Positions 1 to 8,456 of a stretch of DNA of 64,000 bases are shown here, in pieces (positions within the stretch are counted from its first letter, which is position 1; every line of letters starts with the position of its first letter). The translations under genes were made by a program, and so were the position numbers. A model generated the notes under the pieces. It saw nothing but the letters and a program-made list of their open reading frames with translations, did no database searches and was not told the origin of the DNA. The DNA is from Paraburkholderia tropica (lineage in GTDB: Bacteria > Pseudomonadota > Gammaproteobacteria > Burkholderiales > Burkholderiaceae). The stretch is taken from assembly GCF_900109265.1 (NCBI RefSeq), contig NZ_FNZM01000013.1:62001-126000 (forward strand), given 5' to 3'.

Positions 1-48
1 ATTTGTATTTTTTGTTATTCTTCCGCCATCGACTGGAGGAATGCGGAA

Positions 49-990
49 ATGATCAAGCGCCCGGGCAAAGCCGCCCATGTGCTGGCCAAACAGATCATCG
101 ACTTGATTCAGGAAGCGCACTTCGAGGTCGGGCATCATCTGCGCGAGCAGCAGCTCGCGGATCTGCTCGGCGTCTCGCGTACGCCCGTGCGCGCCGCGAT
201 GGCGCTGCTCGAATCGTTCGGCGTGATCGAGTCGCGCGAGAATCGCGGTTTTTTCCTCGCGAAGCCCGCCGACGGGCTGCATCGCATCGAACTCGAACTG
301 CCCACTTCGGGCGACGAAGACCTGTACAACCGTCTCGTCACCGACCGGCTCGCGGGCACGCTGCCCGCCTCGCTCACGCAGACCGACATCTGCCAGCGTT
401 ACGGCGTCGACCGCATGACGATGACGCGCGCGCTCTCGCGGCTCTCGGAAGACGGGCTCATCGTGCGCAACAAGGGCCATGGCTGGAGCTTCCAGCCGTC
501 GCTCGATTCGGCGCTCACGCTCAAGAGCAGCTACGACTTCCGTCTCACGATGGAACCGGCGGGCCTGATGCTCGCCACCTTCTCCGCCGACCGCTCGGCG
601 CTGGAGCGCTGCAAGCGCGAGCATCTGTTTCTGCTTTCGCAACTGGGCGGCGAGAGCGTCACGCCGCGCCAGGTGTTCGACACCGACGCGAACTTTCACG
701 AACTGCTCGCCGAGTACAGCGGCAACGTGTTCATGCATCAATCGATGCAGCAGCAGAATCGTTTGCGGCGTCTGCTGGAATTTCAGGGCTATGTGAACCG
801 CAAGCGCATTCGCGAGTGGTGCAACGAGCACATCGAGATCATCGACGCGATTCTTGCGGGTGACATGGAAGTGGCCGCGTCGCGCATGCACGAGCATCTG
901 CGCCACGCGTATCACACGACCGGCGCCGCCGATGCGAGCGTGAAACCCGCGACCAAAGCCGTGCGCGCGAAGAAGCCGGTGACGGCCTGA
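49..990 (+). CDS. GntR-family regulator with tandem winged helices and FCD-like domain
   Basis: A 313-residue DNA-binding regulator. Residues about 8-72 form a GntR winged helix (LREQQLADLLGVSRTPVRAA, then a wing ending in GFFL). Residues about 88-150 look like a second winged helix (LTQTDICQRYGVDRMTMTRA, then GWSF). Residues about 155-290 resemble the all-helical FCD effector domain. Usual FadR/FCD proteins have one winged helix and 220-250 residues, so this one is longer. The tail (299-313) is Ala/Lys-rich. The start is set by GAGGAATGCGGAA before the ATG. It reads in the same direction as the serC/ATP-grasp pair 266 bp downstream and is its likely regulator (inference from position). Confidence 0.9.
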   Translation: MIKRPGKAAHVLAKQIIDLIQEAHFEVGHHLREQQLADLLGVSRTPVRAAMALLESFGVIESRENRGFFLAKPADGLHRIELELPTSGDEDLYNRLVTDRLAGTLPASLTQTDICQRYGVDRMTMTRALSRLSEDGLIVRNKGHGWSFQPSLDSALTLKSSYDFRLTMEPAGLMLATFSADRSALERCKREHLFLLSQLGGESVTPRQVFDTDANFHELLAEYSGNVFMHQSMQQQNRLRRLLEFQGYVNRKRIREWCNEHIEIIDAILAGDMEVAASRMHEHLRHAYHTTGAADASVKPATKAVRAKKPVTA

Positions 991-1005
991 GCGGCGTCGT
1001 GTGTT

Positions 1006-1053
1006 GCGGATTTCGGGCGTGCCAGGACGTGCATGACGGTGCCTGAAATCCGC
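1006..1053 (+). terminator. Long hairpin after the GntR gene
   Basis: Arms 1006-1018 and 1041-1053 pair over 13 positions with one G-T wobble, around a 22-base loop. No clear T-run follows, so it may be a Rho-assisted terminator or an RNA end-protecting hairpin. The rest of the 991-1256 gap is non-coding. It contains an AT-richer stretch (1056-1085) and a small palindrome GCGTC-T-GACGC at 1183-1193 that could be a regulator site for the downstream operon. No strong sigma70 promoter was recognised. Confidence 0.35.
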
Positions 1054-1256
1054 CGCTTACATTCCTTAATATTGCTGAAAGCATACGGAAATCTGCATCC
1101 GCGAAATTGGCGCGCGTTTGCCCCTTTGCTCCGCTCCTCATCGCACCTGCGGGCTTGTTAGTCTTGAGCGTCACTGAAACTGGCGTCTGACGCGCGTATT
1201 CGCGACTCCGCGGATCCACGCTTCGGCGCGCCGCCGCACAGACGCTCACACGCCCG

Positions 1257-2351
1257 ATGAAGTCCAACGCTCTCAATTTTTCCGGCGGTCCCGGCGCGTT
1301 GCCGGCCGCCGTACTCGACGCCACGCAAACCGCCATCGCCGCGCTGCCGGAAACGGGGCTGTCCGTGCTCGGCATGAGTCATCGCTCGGACTGGTTCGAG
1401 CAGATCGTCGACGAAGCCGAGCGCAATCTGCGCGCCCTGCTCGGTTTGCCCGAGCGTTTCGCGGTGTCGTTTCTGCAAGGCGGCAGCAGCCTGTTGTTCG
1501 CGACGATTCCGCTGAACTTCGCCACGCGCGCCTTCGCTGCGCCCGATTACGTCAACTCCGGTTACTGGAGCAGCCGCGCGAGCGCCGAAGCCCAACGCGT
1601 GGGCCCGTGCCGCGTAGTGTGGGACGGCGCGCCGTCCGGCTTTCGCGAGTTGCCGTCGCTCGATCGGCTCGCCGTCGCGCCGAGCGCCGCGTATCTGCAT
1701 TACGTGTCGAACGAAACCGTCGAGGGGCTGCAATTCGCCGCGCCCGACACGACGCCGCGTGTGCCGCTGATCGCCGATATGTCGTCGGACTTTCTGTCGC
1801 GTCCGTTCGACACGGGACGCTACGGCATGATCTACGCGCACGCGCAAAAGAATCTCGGCCCGGCGGGCGTAACCGTCGCCATGATCGACCGCGCATTGCT
1901 CGAGCGCATTCCCGAGGGCCTGCCGCAGATTCTCGACCTGCGCACGCAGATCGCGCATCGCTCGAACTACAACACGCCGCCCGTCTTCGCGATCTACGTG
2001 CTCACGCTGGTCACGCGCTGGCTTCGCGACACGATCGGCGGACTCGACGCGATGCAGCGCATCAACGCAACGAAATCGACGCGTCTTTACGACACGCTCG
2101 ACGCGATGCGCGATGCCGTCGATGTGCATGCGCTCAAGCCGTGGCGCTCGCAGATGAACGCGGCCTTCACGTTCCGCGACGCGCGTCTCGACCGCGCGTT
2201 CCTCGACTTCGCGGACGAGCGCGGCATGGTGGGACTCGAAGGACATCGCTCGATCGGCGGGCTGCGCGCGTCGCTCTATAACGCGGTCACGCTCGAAGCC
2301 GTCGAGACGCTGTGCGACGCGCTGCGCGAATTCGGAGCACGTCATGGCTGA
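1257..2351 (+). CDS. serC: SerC-type phosphoserine aminotransferase (likely paralog)
   Basis: A 364-residue class V PLP aminotransferase that fits SerC, which converts 3-phosphohydroxypyruvate plus glutamate to phosphoserine. Visible SerC features are the N-terminal NFSGGPGALP, the substrate-binding MSHRS, the PLP-lysine region AHAQKNLGPAGV, and the C-terminal GHRSIGGLRASLYNA carrying the conserved substrate Arg. Length is normal. No good Shine-Dalgarno sequence precedes the ATG. The gene overlaps the next by 8 bases, implying translational coupling. A housekeeping serC is usually elsewhere with pheA/aroA, so this copy probably serves a special pathway with the ATP-grasp protein (inference). 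The exact substrate is not proven. Confidence 0.85.
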   Translation: MKSNALNFSGGPGALPAAVLDATQTAIAALPETGLSVLGMSHRSDWFEQIVDEAERNLRALLGLPERFAVSFLQGGSSLLFATIPLNFATRAFAAPDYVNSGYWSSRASAEAQRVGPCRVVWDGAPSGFRELPSLDRLAVAPSAAYLHYVSNETVEGLQFAAPDTTPRVPLIADMSSDFLSRPFDTGRYGMIYAHAQKNLGPAGVTVAMIDRALLERIPEGLPQILDLRTQIAHRSNYNTPPVFAIYVLTLVTRWLRDTIGGLDAMQRINATKSTRLYDTLDAMRDAVDVHALKPWRSQMNAAFTFRDARLDRAFLDFADERGMVGLEGHRSIGGLRASLYNAVTLEAVETLCDALREFGARHG

Positions 2352-3783
2352 CACACTCGTGGCAACGGAAGTGGATTCGATCGAAGCGGATTCGATTGAA
2401 ACAATGTCGCGAGCGCTCGACGCCGCGCCGCTCGATCTCGGCTTGCATACGCGCATGCTCGCGGCCCTGCGCGCGGCTCACGACGTGGCGGGCAGCGCCG
2501 CGCACGAACTGGCGCTCGCCGCGTTCGGCATGCTCGGCGCGACGCACGGCGATCATTCCACGCATCAGCCCACCCTGCAGCCCACCCCGCAGCACGCGCT
2601 CGTGCTCTACAACATCGCGACCGTCTACGCGATGAACGGACGGCGCAAGGAAGCGATCCGCTGGTATCGGCTCGCGCTGGAGATCGATCCGGCGCTCGCC
2701 ATCGCGCATCAGAATCTGGCCGCGACGCTCGACCGCGAAGGGCTCGCCGATGAAGCGCGCGTGCATCGCGAACGCGCGTACCGGCTGCAACGCGTGTTCG
2801 TCGATCGGGCGCTCGGCACGGAAACGCTGCGCGTGCTGATACTCGGCGTGGGTCACGGCACCGGCAACGTGCCGATCGACGCGCTGCTCGATGCGCAAAC
2901 GACCACGCGCATCCGCTATGCGATCGATTGCGCCGGCGACGCCGAAGACGCGCAGTTGCCGCCGCATGACGTGGTGTTCAACGGTATCGGCGACGCCGAT
3001 GTGGCCGCGCCGCTCGCCGCTCGCCTCACGCGTTTCGCGGATTTCGCGGCGCGTCGCGAACGGCCGCTGCTCAATGCGCCGGACGCGATTGCGCGCACGC
3101 ATCGTCATCGGCTGGGGGAATTACTCGACGGCGTGCCCGATGTGATCGTGCCGCGCTGCGTGCGTCTGGACGCACGTCCGTCGAACGAGGCCGCGCTCGC
3201 GGCGCAGCTCGCGCAGTCGCAACTGACGCTGCCGCTCCTGCTGCGCCCGCTCGCCGCGCACGGCGGCGAAGGCGTGACGCTGCACGCCTCGCTCGATTCG
3301 TTGTGGCGCGCGCTCGCCGATCTCGATGCGCCGTGCTATCTCACGGCCTTTCACGATTTCCGCGCCGCCGATGGGCATTACCGCAAATACCGCACGCTGT
3401 TTGTCGCGGGCGAGCCGCATCCGTACCATCTCGCGATTTCGCGTCACTGGATGGTCCACTACTTTTCCGCCGATATGGCGGGGAGCCCGTGGAAGCTCAA
3501 CGAGGAACAGCACTTTCTGGCCGATCCGCGCGCGGCGCTCGGCACGCGCGCGCACGAAGCGATTCGCGCCATCGGCGCGCGGCTCGGGCTTGCGTATGGT
3601 GGCGTCGACTTCACGCTTACGGCCGATGGCCGCGTGCTCGTATTCGAAGCGAACGCGACCATGCTCGCGCACCGCGAAACGCCGCATGGCCCGTTCGCGC
3701 ACAAGAACCGCTACGTGGAGCGGATCATCGACGCGTTCGGGCGCATGCTACGCGACGCGGGCGACGCGGGCGCCGCGCGTTGA
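2344..3783 (+). CDS. TPR and ATP-grasp domain protein (ligase-like)
   Basis: A 479-residue protein. Residues about 85-150 form tetratricopeptide repeats (LYNIATVYAMNGRRKEAI, then a second unit). Residues 160-260 look like a pre-ATP-grasp domain. Residues 260-460 carry ATP-grasp features: PLLLRPLAAHGGEGV (Arg301 where many families have Lys, then a Gly loop at 307-310) and a metal-binding segment VDFTL (Asp422) with VFEANA (Glu435, Asn437). ATP-grasp enzymes join a carboxylate to an amine or thiol through an acyl phosphate. The ATG lies inside the serC stop region with GGAG six bases upstream, so the two proteins are made together. The substrate is unknown. A serine-derived amide or peptide is a reasonable guess. 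Confidence 0.85.
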   Translation: MADTLVATEVDSIEADSIETMSRALDAAPLDLGLHTRMLAALRAAHDVAGSAAHELALAAFGMLGATHGDHSTHQPTLQPTPQHALVLYNIATVYAMNGRRKEAIRWYRLALEIDPALAIAHQNLAATLDREGLADEARVHRERAYRLQRVFVDRALGTETLRVLILGVGHGTGNVPIDALLDAQTTTRIRYAIDCAGDAEDAQLPPHDVVFNGIGDADVAAPLAARLTRFADFAARRERPLLNAPDAIARTHRHRLGELLDGVPDVIVPRCVRLDARPSNEAALAAQLAQSQLTLPLLLRPLAAHGGEGVTLHASLDSLWRALADLDAPCYLTAFHDFRAADGHYRKYRTLFVAGEPHPYHLAISRHWMVHYFSADMAGSPWKLNEEQHFLADPRAALGTRAHEAIRAIGARLGLAYGGVDFTLTADGRVLVFEANATMLAHRETPHGPFAHKNRYVERIIDAFGRMLRDAGDAGAAR

Positions 3784-3800
3784 CGCCTGGCACGTCAACG
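3778..3800. terminator. Perfect 8-bp hairpin between convergent genes
   Basis: CGTTGACG (3778-3785) and CGTCAACG (3793-3800) pair perfectly around a 7-base loop and enclose the stop codon of the ATP-grasp gene. It sits between two convergent genes and could stop transcription from either side, but neither side has a T-run. Confidence 0.35.
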
Positions 3801-3808
3801 AAACCGCG

Positions 3809-4120
3809 TCACCAGAACTGCGGCAACACGATCGCGTCCGTCTTCGGCGCGCTCTTGCGGCGGCGGTGCAGTTTCACCTGCGTCTGCGCGATGCCGCTCC
3901 ACGCCTGCTCCGCGCGGCGCACGGCGCAATCGAACGATTCGTCCTCGACCGTGCAGCGGTTGTCGACCGTGATCTGCCAGCCGTGACGCGTGCGCGTGCA
4001 GCGCACGCGGTCGTCTTCCATCAGATCGGCGTACCAGCGCCAGACGCGCGCGTCGTCGGCGTTGGCGCGCGCGGCGGCGGACAGCCGCGCGACTTCGAGA
4101 CTATGCGTCTGCGTGACCAT
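3809..4120 (-). CDS. Small conserved-looking protein of unknown function
   Basis: A 103-residue soluble protein that I do not recognise. It has no signal peptide or membrane segment. The middle is polar with paired Cys residues (VRCTRTRHGW, then VDNRCTVEDE), and the C-terminal third is basic (KLHRRRKSAPK). AGGGGA lies a few bases before the ATG, which supports translation. It is the last gene of the ten-gene minus-strand run, 61 bp after the porin gene. The reading frame is real by codon bias, but its link to the operon is only positional. Confidence 0.65.
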   Translation of the reverse strand: MVTQTHSLEVARLSAAARANADDARVWRWYADLMEDDRVRCTRTRHGWQITVDNRCTVEDESFDCAVRRAEQAWSGIAQTQVKLHRRRKSAPKTDAIVLPQFW

Positions 4121-4181
4121 ATCGTTCCCCTGTCTTCATGACGCTCAGCGTCCTCATCGTCGAATCTTTGCCCGGCGGACT

Positions 4182-5675
4182 TCACCAGCCGAGCTTCGCT
4201 TCGACGCCCACATAATCGGCATTGCGCGCGCCCAACGCGCGGATCGAGCTGCCCACGTTGAAGTGCACGGCTTCGAGCGCGAGCGCCACGTTGTCGTTGA
4301 CGATCCAGTCGGCGCGCACCTGCGCATACATGCCCGTGTAGCGATTGCCCTTGCCCGCCGTGCCCGGCACCGTCGCCATGCCCTGGCCGTAAACGGCGTC
4401 GGCAGTCGTTTCGCGCCACTGAAAACCGAGCGCGGTCAGCAGCGTGAGCTTCGGCGTGATCTTGAACGTCAGCGAAGGCTTTACGTGGATCAGGTTGCTA
4501 TAGCCGGTGTAGCCCGCGAGCGTGAAGTAATAGCCGTTCGGAAACAGCGGATTGAAGGTGCCCACGCGGCCGTCGCCGGGATGGTGATCGCCGGATGCGC
4601 CGTCGATCTGCAAGCCCGCGCGCGGCGTGCCCGGCAGCGAAGCGAGCGTGTAGCCGCCGAGCGCGCCGAACGCCCACGCGCTCACGGTGTCCGCGCCCAC
4701 GTGGCCGGTCTGGAACATCGTTTCCACGTCCCAGTCGAAGGGCGCGGATTTGCCCGCGTAGCGCGCGTCGAACACATCGCGCCGCTCGTTGCCGCTCGCG
4801 TCGATGAAGCGCGCGTTATCGCGCTCGTAGCGCGACCAGTACGCCGAGAGATCGCCGGGACCGACGCTCGCACGCTCGACGCGCACGCCGTCGAAGGTCA
4901 GATGGCCGTTGGAGACATCGTCGAAATCCGAGTTGTCGCGATACTGCACCGGCTGCGTGAGATAGCCAATGAAGCGCCACTTGCCGATCTCGTAGTCGGC
5001 CCAGAGCGCGTCGAAGGCCTGGCGCACGTTCGGGCCGTCGCGCACGGACACGAAACGCTGCAAGTCGAACGCCATTTCCTGACGCCCCACGCGCGCCTTG
5101 AAGGTGCCGCCGCCCACGCCGTAGACGAACGCGACAAACGCCTGCTCGATATCGAGCGGATTTTTGTCGACGGGCGTGACCGAGTCCTTGCCGTACGGAC
5201 GCGCGTCCTCGAGTTGAAAGAACGCCTGGACGTGCTCGCCGAAATGCGCATCGGCGTGTACTTCGACGCGCTGGATCAGCCAGCTGTCGGGCTTGTTCGC
5301 GCCGAGGCCGAACAGCGGCGTGTTGTTCAGTTCGAAGCGCTCACGCAGATTCGCGCCGAGCGAGAGATACCACGACGGGTCGCTCGACAGCGGCAGGTAC
5401 TTGAGCGCATCGAGCGGCTTGCGCGGCACGCACGGATTCGCGAGCGCGCTCCAGTCTTCCTGCCAGCGGTTGAACGACGGAATCGGACGCTGCGCGTTGC
5501 AGGCCGCCGATGCCGACGTTGAAGCCGCCGCCGCAGCGGGCGCAGTCGAAGCCGCATCCGCTTGCGCATCCGCCGCATTCGCCGCGCCCGCCTGCAACCC
5601 GGCGAACGCGGCGCCCGCGAGCGCCGCGCGCCGCCATCCCTGCGCCTGGCGGCGCGATCGCTTGCTCGTGAGCAT
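4182..5675 (-). CDS. Alginate-export (AlgE-like) family outer-membrane porin
   Basis: A 497-residue beta-barrel protein with a signal peptide (residues 1-35, ending in GAANAADA) and an Ala-rich linker. It is followed by family features: WYLSLGANLRERFELNNT, then WLIQRVEVHADAHFGEHVQAFFQLEDA, and a C-terminal strand ending in GVEAKLGW, a usual outer-membrane assembly signal. The frame stays open far upstream inside the previous gene, so I placed the start at the ATG just before the signal peptide. That ATG is 5 bases after the VOC gene stop, which means tight coupling. Family members let anionic polymers or small acids cross the outer membrane. The substrate here is unknown but presumably that of the operon. 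Confidence 0.85.
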   Translation of the reverse strand: MLTSKRSRRQAQGWRRAALAGAAFAGLQAGAANAADAQADAASTAPAAAAASTSASAACNAQRPIPSFNRWQEDWSALANPCVPRKPLDALKYLPLSSDPSWYLSLGANLRERFELNNTPLFGLGANKPDSWLIQRVEVHADAHFGEHVQAFFQLEDARPYGKDSVTPVDKNPLDIEQAFVAFVYGVGGGTFKARVGRQEMAFDLQRFVSVRDGPNVRQAFDALWADYEIGKWRFIGYLTQPVQYRDNSDFDDVSNGHLTFDGVRVERASVGPGDLSAYWSRYERDNARFIDASGNERRDVFDARYAGKSAPFDWDVETMFQTGHVGADTVSAWAFGALGGYTLASLPGTPRAGLQIDGASGDHHPGDGRVGTFNPLFPNGYYFTLAGYTGYSNLIHVKPSLTFKITPKLTLLTALGFQWRETTADAVYGQGMATVPGTAGKGNRYTGMYAQVRADWIVNDNVALALEAVHFNVGSSIRALGARNADYVGVEAKLGW

Positions 5676-5680
5676 GCTGC

Positions 5681-6634
5681 TTACTTCGCGCGCTGATGCA
5701 GTTCGGCCACGTAGCCGCCGGGGAACTCGACCATCGCCGTGCGCCCTTCCACGTTCTGCGCGACGGGCACCAGCACCTTCACGCCGGCCGCCTGCGCCTT
5801 GGCGAGCGTGGCATCCAGATCGGGCACGTCGTAGCCGGTCGTTTCGCGGCCGTACGGGAACGGCAGCTTGCCGTCGGTCACGAACACGAGCATGTTGCCG
5901 AAGCCCGATTGCAGGCGCACGCGACGGATCGTTTCGCCCGGCTTGCCGATCTCGGCGCCGTCCGCGTGGTGGTTGTCGGAGACGATCTTGCCGTGCGAGA
6001 AGCGCAGGAAACGCTTGATGAAATTCTGCGCCTCGTACTTCGAAACATAGACGCGGTTGTCCGGCACGTACGCGAGCGGCGCGTACGACGGCGCCTTCGT
6101 GTGCCAGTAGAGTTGCATCGTCAGGCCGCCCGGCCATTGAATGATGGCGTCCTTGCCGATCGGATCGTCGAACGATTCGACCAGCACGTCGGCGCCCGCT
6201 GCACGCGCGGCGCGCACGGCCGTGTCGATATCGGTGACCAGATAGCCGGTGCGTTCGTTGCCGAACGGGTACGGCACAGGCGTCTGGAACGCGAACACCG
6301 AGAGCATGCCCACCGGCGTCTGCACGTATTGCGAGGCGGTCTTGCTCGGCGTCGGCGTGACCGTGAAGACGGCGCGCGGCGAAGCCTTGCCGCCGAAGGT
6401 CGCGAGGAAGCTGTTCACGAACGCGTCGATGTCGTCGTTGGCGACGTAGACGTGCGTCGTGTCGTATTGCGGACCGACCGAAACCACCGGCAATTGCGCC
6501 GATTGCTTCGCTTGCGCGGATTGCGGATATTGCGCGTCGTCGGCGAAGGCGCTCGACGCGGGCAGCATGACGCCAAGCGCCGCAAGCGCGACGACGAGCG
6601 CGCGCACGGGTCGTTGAAAGGCGGAAAGATTCAC
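5681..6634 (-). CDS. Exported two-module VOC (glyoxalase/dioxygenase-fold) protein
   Basis: A 317-residue protein with a clear signal peptide (residues 1-31, cut near SAFADD). Two vicinal-oxygen-chelate modules follow, about 55-180 and 190-315. Each has a beta-alpha-beta pattern ending in a hydrophobic 'GG' strand (IIQWPGGLTMQLYWH and MVEFPGGYVAELHQ), with Tyr/Gly-rich YPFGNERTGY and FPYGRETTGY loops in both. Metal-ligand-like His and Glu residues occur at the ends of each module. Most VOC enzymes are cytoplasmic, so a periplasmic member is unusual. It is directly coupled to the porin gene and may process or bind the porin substrate. Confidence 0.85.
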   Translation of the reverse strand: MNLSAFQRPVRALVVALAALGVMLPASSAFADDAQYPQSAQAKQSAQLPVVSVGPQYDTTHVYVANDDIDAFVNSFLATFGGKASPRAVFTVTPTPSKTASQYVQTPVGMLSVFAFQTPVPYPFGNERTGYLVTDIDTAVRAARAAGADVLVESFDDPIGKDAIIQWPGGLTMQLYWHTKAPSYAPLAYVPDNRVYVSKYEAQNFIKRFLRFSHGKIVSDNHHADGAEIGKPGETIRRVRLQSGFGNMLVFVTDGKLPFPYGRETTGYDVPDLDATLAKAQAAGVKVLVPVAQNVEGRTAMVEFPGGYVAELHQRAK

Positions 6635-6677
6635 GTAATGCTCCTGATGAAAAATCGAAACGATGAAACGTTGAAAA

Positions 6678-7409
6678 TCAAGCGGCGGATCCGGCCGGTT
6701 CCTCGCGCCACGCCGACGCGGCCAGCATCGCCAGCAACGCGAGCGGCACGACCAGCGCCCAGAACGAAGCCGTCAGCCAGCCCAGCGCGCCGCCGCCCGC
6801 GCCCAGCGCGAACGCGAGCACCGGCGGCAGCGTGCGGGCGAGCCGCTCGCGCGTGTCGGCCGGGTCCACGTGCGTGCGGCCCGGAAACAGCAGATCGAAC
6901 ACGTCGATCACGGCCTGCGTGACGTTGCCGGTCATGACCGTATTGGCGACCACGCTGCGCGACGCGAGCCGCGCATGCGCGTTCTGCACGCCCATCCCCG
7001 CCGCGCCGAGCAGGCCGCAGGCGATCGTGAGCGGCGCATCGGCATTCGTGATCGGCGCGGCCAGCACGCCCGCGATCATGAACGCGGCGAGCAATGCGAT
7101 CTGCAAGGCGTACAGGCCGCCGGCGCGGGTGCCGTGCGCGGAATCGCGCAGCGCGTTGTCGAGCACGCGCGCCGCCACGATGCCCGCGATAAAGGCCGGA
7201 AACGCGAGCCACTTGATCAGCAGCCCGCTGCCCGCGCCCGCGAGGCCCGAGCCGATCAGAATGAAATTGCCCGTGACGTGCGCCGTAAACAGTCCGAACA
7301 GCGCGACGAAGCCGAGCGTATCGACATAGCCCGCGACGAACGCGAGCGCCACGTTTTCGCCGCGCAACGGCGCGAGCATGGCGGCGGGACTCAAGGCTCG
7401 TTGCTGCAT
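6678..7409 (-). CDS. YoaK/DUF1275 family membrane protein
   Basis: A 243-residue integral membrane protein with about six or seven hydrophobic helices. The family signature is visible: GYVDTLGFVALFGLFTAHVT followed by GN, and later GMGVQNAHARLASRSVVANT with MTGNVTQ. The molecular role of DUF1275 proteins is not established. The frame is open further upstream, but the family pattern begins at MQQRALSP, so the start is set there. This start overlaps the end of the upstream XapX gene by 19 bases, which implies translational coupling in the operon. Confidence 0.88.
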   Translation of the reverse strand: MQQRALSPAAMLAPLRGENVALAFVAGYVDTLGFVALFGLFTAHVTGNFILIGSGLAGAGSGLLIKWLAFPAFIAGIVAARVLDNALRDSAHGTRAGGLYALQIALLAAFMIAGVLAAPITNADAPLTIACGLLGAAGMGVQNAHARLASRSVVANTVMTGNVTQAVIDVFDLLFPGRTHVDPADTRERLARTLPPVLAFALGAGGGALGWLTASFWALVVPLALLAMLAASAWREEPAGSAA

Positions 7410-7648
7410 GACGGTTGCGCCGCGGCGACGGTGGTGGTCGGGTTGACTTCCTGCGGCGCGGTCTGCGTCTGTGACTGCGCCACGGGCGGCTTCAACTGCG
7501 CCTGCACGAACGGAATCGCATGCTCGCCGATCACGATGCCCAGCAGGCCCACGAGCGCGATCAGCGGCGGCGCGGGCGACTGCACCCGCGAGAAGTAATA
7601 GAGGAAGCCGACCACGAGGCCCGCTCCCAGCGAAATCAGGTATGACAT
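7391..7648 (-). CDS. XapX (DUF1427) domain small membrane protein
   Basis: An 85-residue protein. Residues 1-45 match the XapX pattern: MSYLISLGAGLVVGFLYY, then SPAPPLIALVGLLGIVIGE. These form two short membrane helices with the conserved SPAPP turn. Residues 50-85 are a hydrophilic Gln/Pro/Thr/Ala tail. XapX was named for a protein in xanthosine loci, but its function is unknown. The start ATG is 38 bp after the hydratase-like gene with an AAGGAGAAG sequence just upstream. It overlaps the DUF1275 gene. Confidence 0.85.
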   Translation of the reverse strand: MSYLISLGAGLVVGFLYYFSRVQSPAPPLIALVGLLGIVIGEHAIPFVQAQLKPPVAQSQTQTAPQEVNPTTTVAAAQPSCSNEP

Positions 7649-7686
7649 GTCTGCTTCTCCTTGCTGTGCTGCTGTAGCGGACCGCG

Positions 7687-8403
7687 TCAGGCGCGAGGCG
7701 CCGCGCGGGAATGCGGAGGCGTCCGGCCATCGGCTGCCTGCGCGCCCTGCCAGCGCGAGCCCAGAATCTGTCCGCAAAAATTCACGCGGCAATAGTCCGG
7801 ATCGACGCGGTCGAGCACGTCCGCGCTCGCGGTGCCGAAGGTCGTGTGCGGCCGGTGCGCGACGCCGCGTCCAATCGCGCCGATGATCTCCTCCTCGAAG
7901 CCCTTGCCGCGCGGATACGCGGCCAGCACGCCCGAGCGCTCGCCGCCCGTGTAATCGTCGAACTGCGCAGCGACGAGGTCCGTGCGCACCGCGGCCGCGA
8001 GCATGTCCGCGAGCGGCGACACGCGCGCGGACACACCCGGCGTGGTGTGCAGCGCGATCGCGAGCCATGCCTCGTCCTGATCGCGCGCGCTCGCGCCATA
8101 GTGATGCAACAGGCGGCGCGCCGCGTCGGCGCTGTCGAGTTCGTAGCGCGCCGTCGAATGTGCGTAGGCGGCGCTCAAACCCATGTTCGCGTACATCGAA
8201 CTCACGTAGAGCGTGCCCTCGTCGCAAGCCACGCCGCCGCGCCGCGCGTTGAGCGCCGCGAACACGAACACGCGGCTCGCATGGCCGAGCAGCACCGGCG
8301 GCAGCGCCGCGTGCGCGCTCTCCGCCGCGGCGATCGCGACCGGCGTGCACGGAATGCGTACGCCCGCCACCTCTCCGCCTGCCCTCCATGACGCTGTTCC
8401 CAT
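7687..8403 (-). CDS. Cyanamide-hydratase-like HD-superfamily protein without the HD dyad
   Basis: A 238-residue protein with the helical pattern of the HD-domain cyanamide hydratase/DJ-1-type hydrolase group: PPVLLGHASRVFVFAA (His41), then LYVSSMYANMGL (about 65-76), and later AIALHTTPG (His119). In metal-dependent members the second motif ends in His-Asp. Here those residues are Ala72-Asn73, so the usual metal site looks incomplete. It may act differently, bind without hydrolysis, or belong to a subfamily with a different centre. The start is set by AGGAAAACGGGGC before the ATG. It lies between DoxX and XapX in the operon. Confidence 0.75.
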   Translation of the reverse strand: MGTASWRAGGEVAGVRIPCTPVAIAAAESAHAALPPVLLGHASRVFVFAALNARRGGVACDEGTLYVSSMYANMGLSAAYAHSTARYELDSADAARRLLHHYGASARDQDEAWLAIALHTTPGVSARVSPLADMLAAAVRTDLVAAQFDDYTGGERSGVLAAYPRGKGFEEEIIGAIGRGVAHRPHTTFGTASADVLDRVDPDYCRVNFCGQILGSRWQGAQAADGRTPPHSRAAPRA

Positions 8404-8456
8404 GCCCCGTTTTCCTGTGCGTTGTTGTGAGTGACGTCGATGACGCGCGCCGCCGG

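Noticed and set aside
3..863. Long Arg/Ala-rich open frame overlapping the GntR gene
   Set aside because: It is a shadow in another frame of a well-supported gene; composition is typical of GC-rich out-of-frame reading and there is no ribosome binding site.
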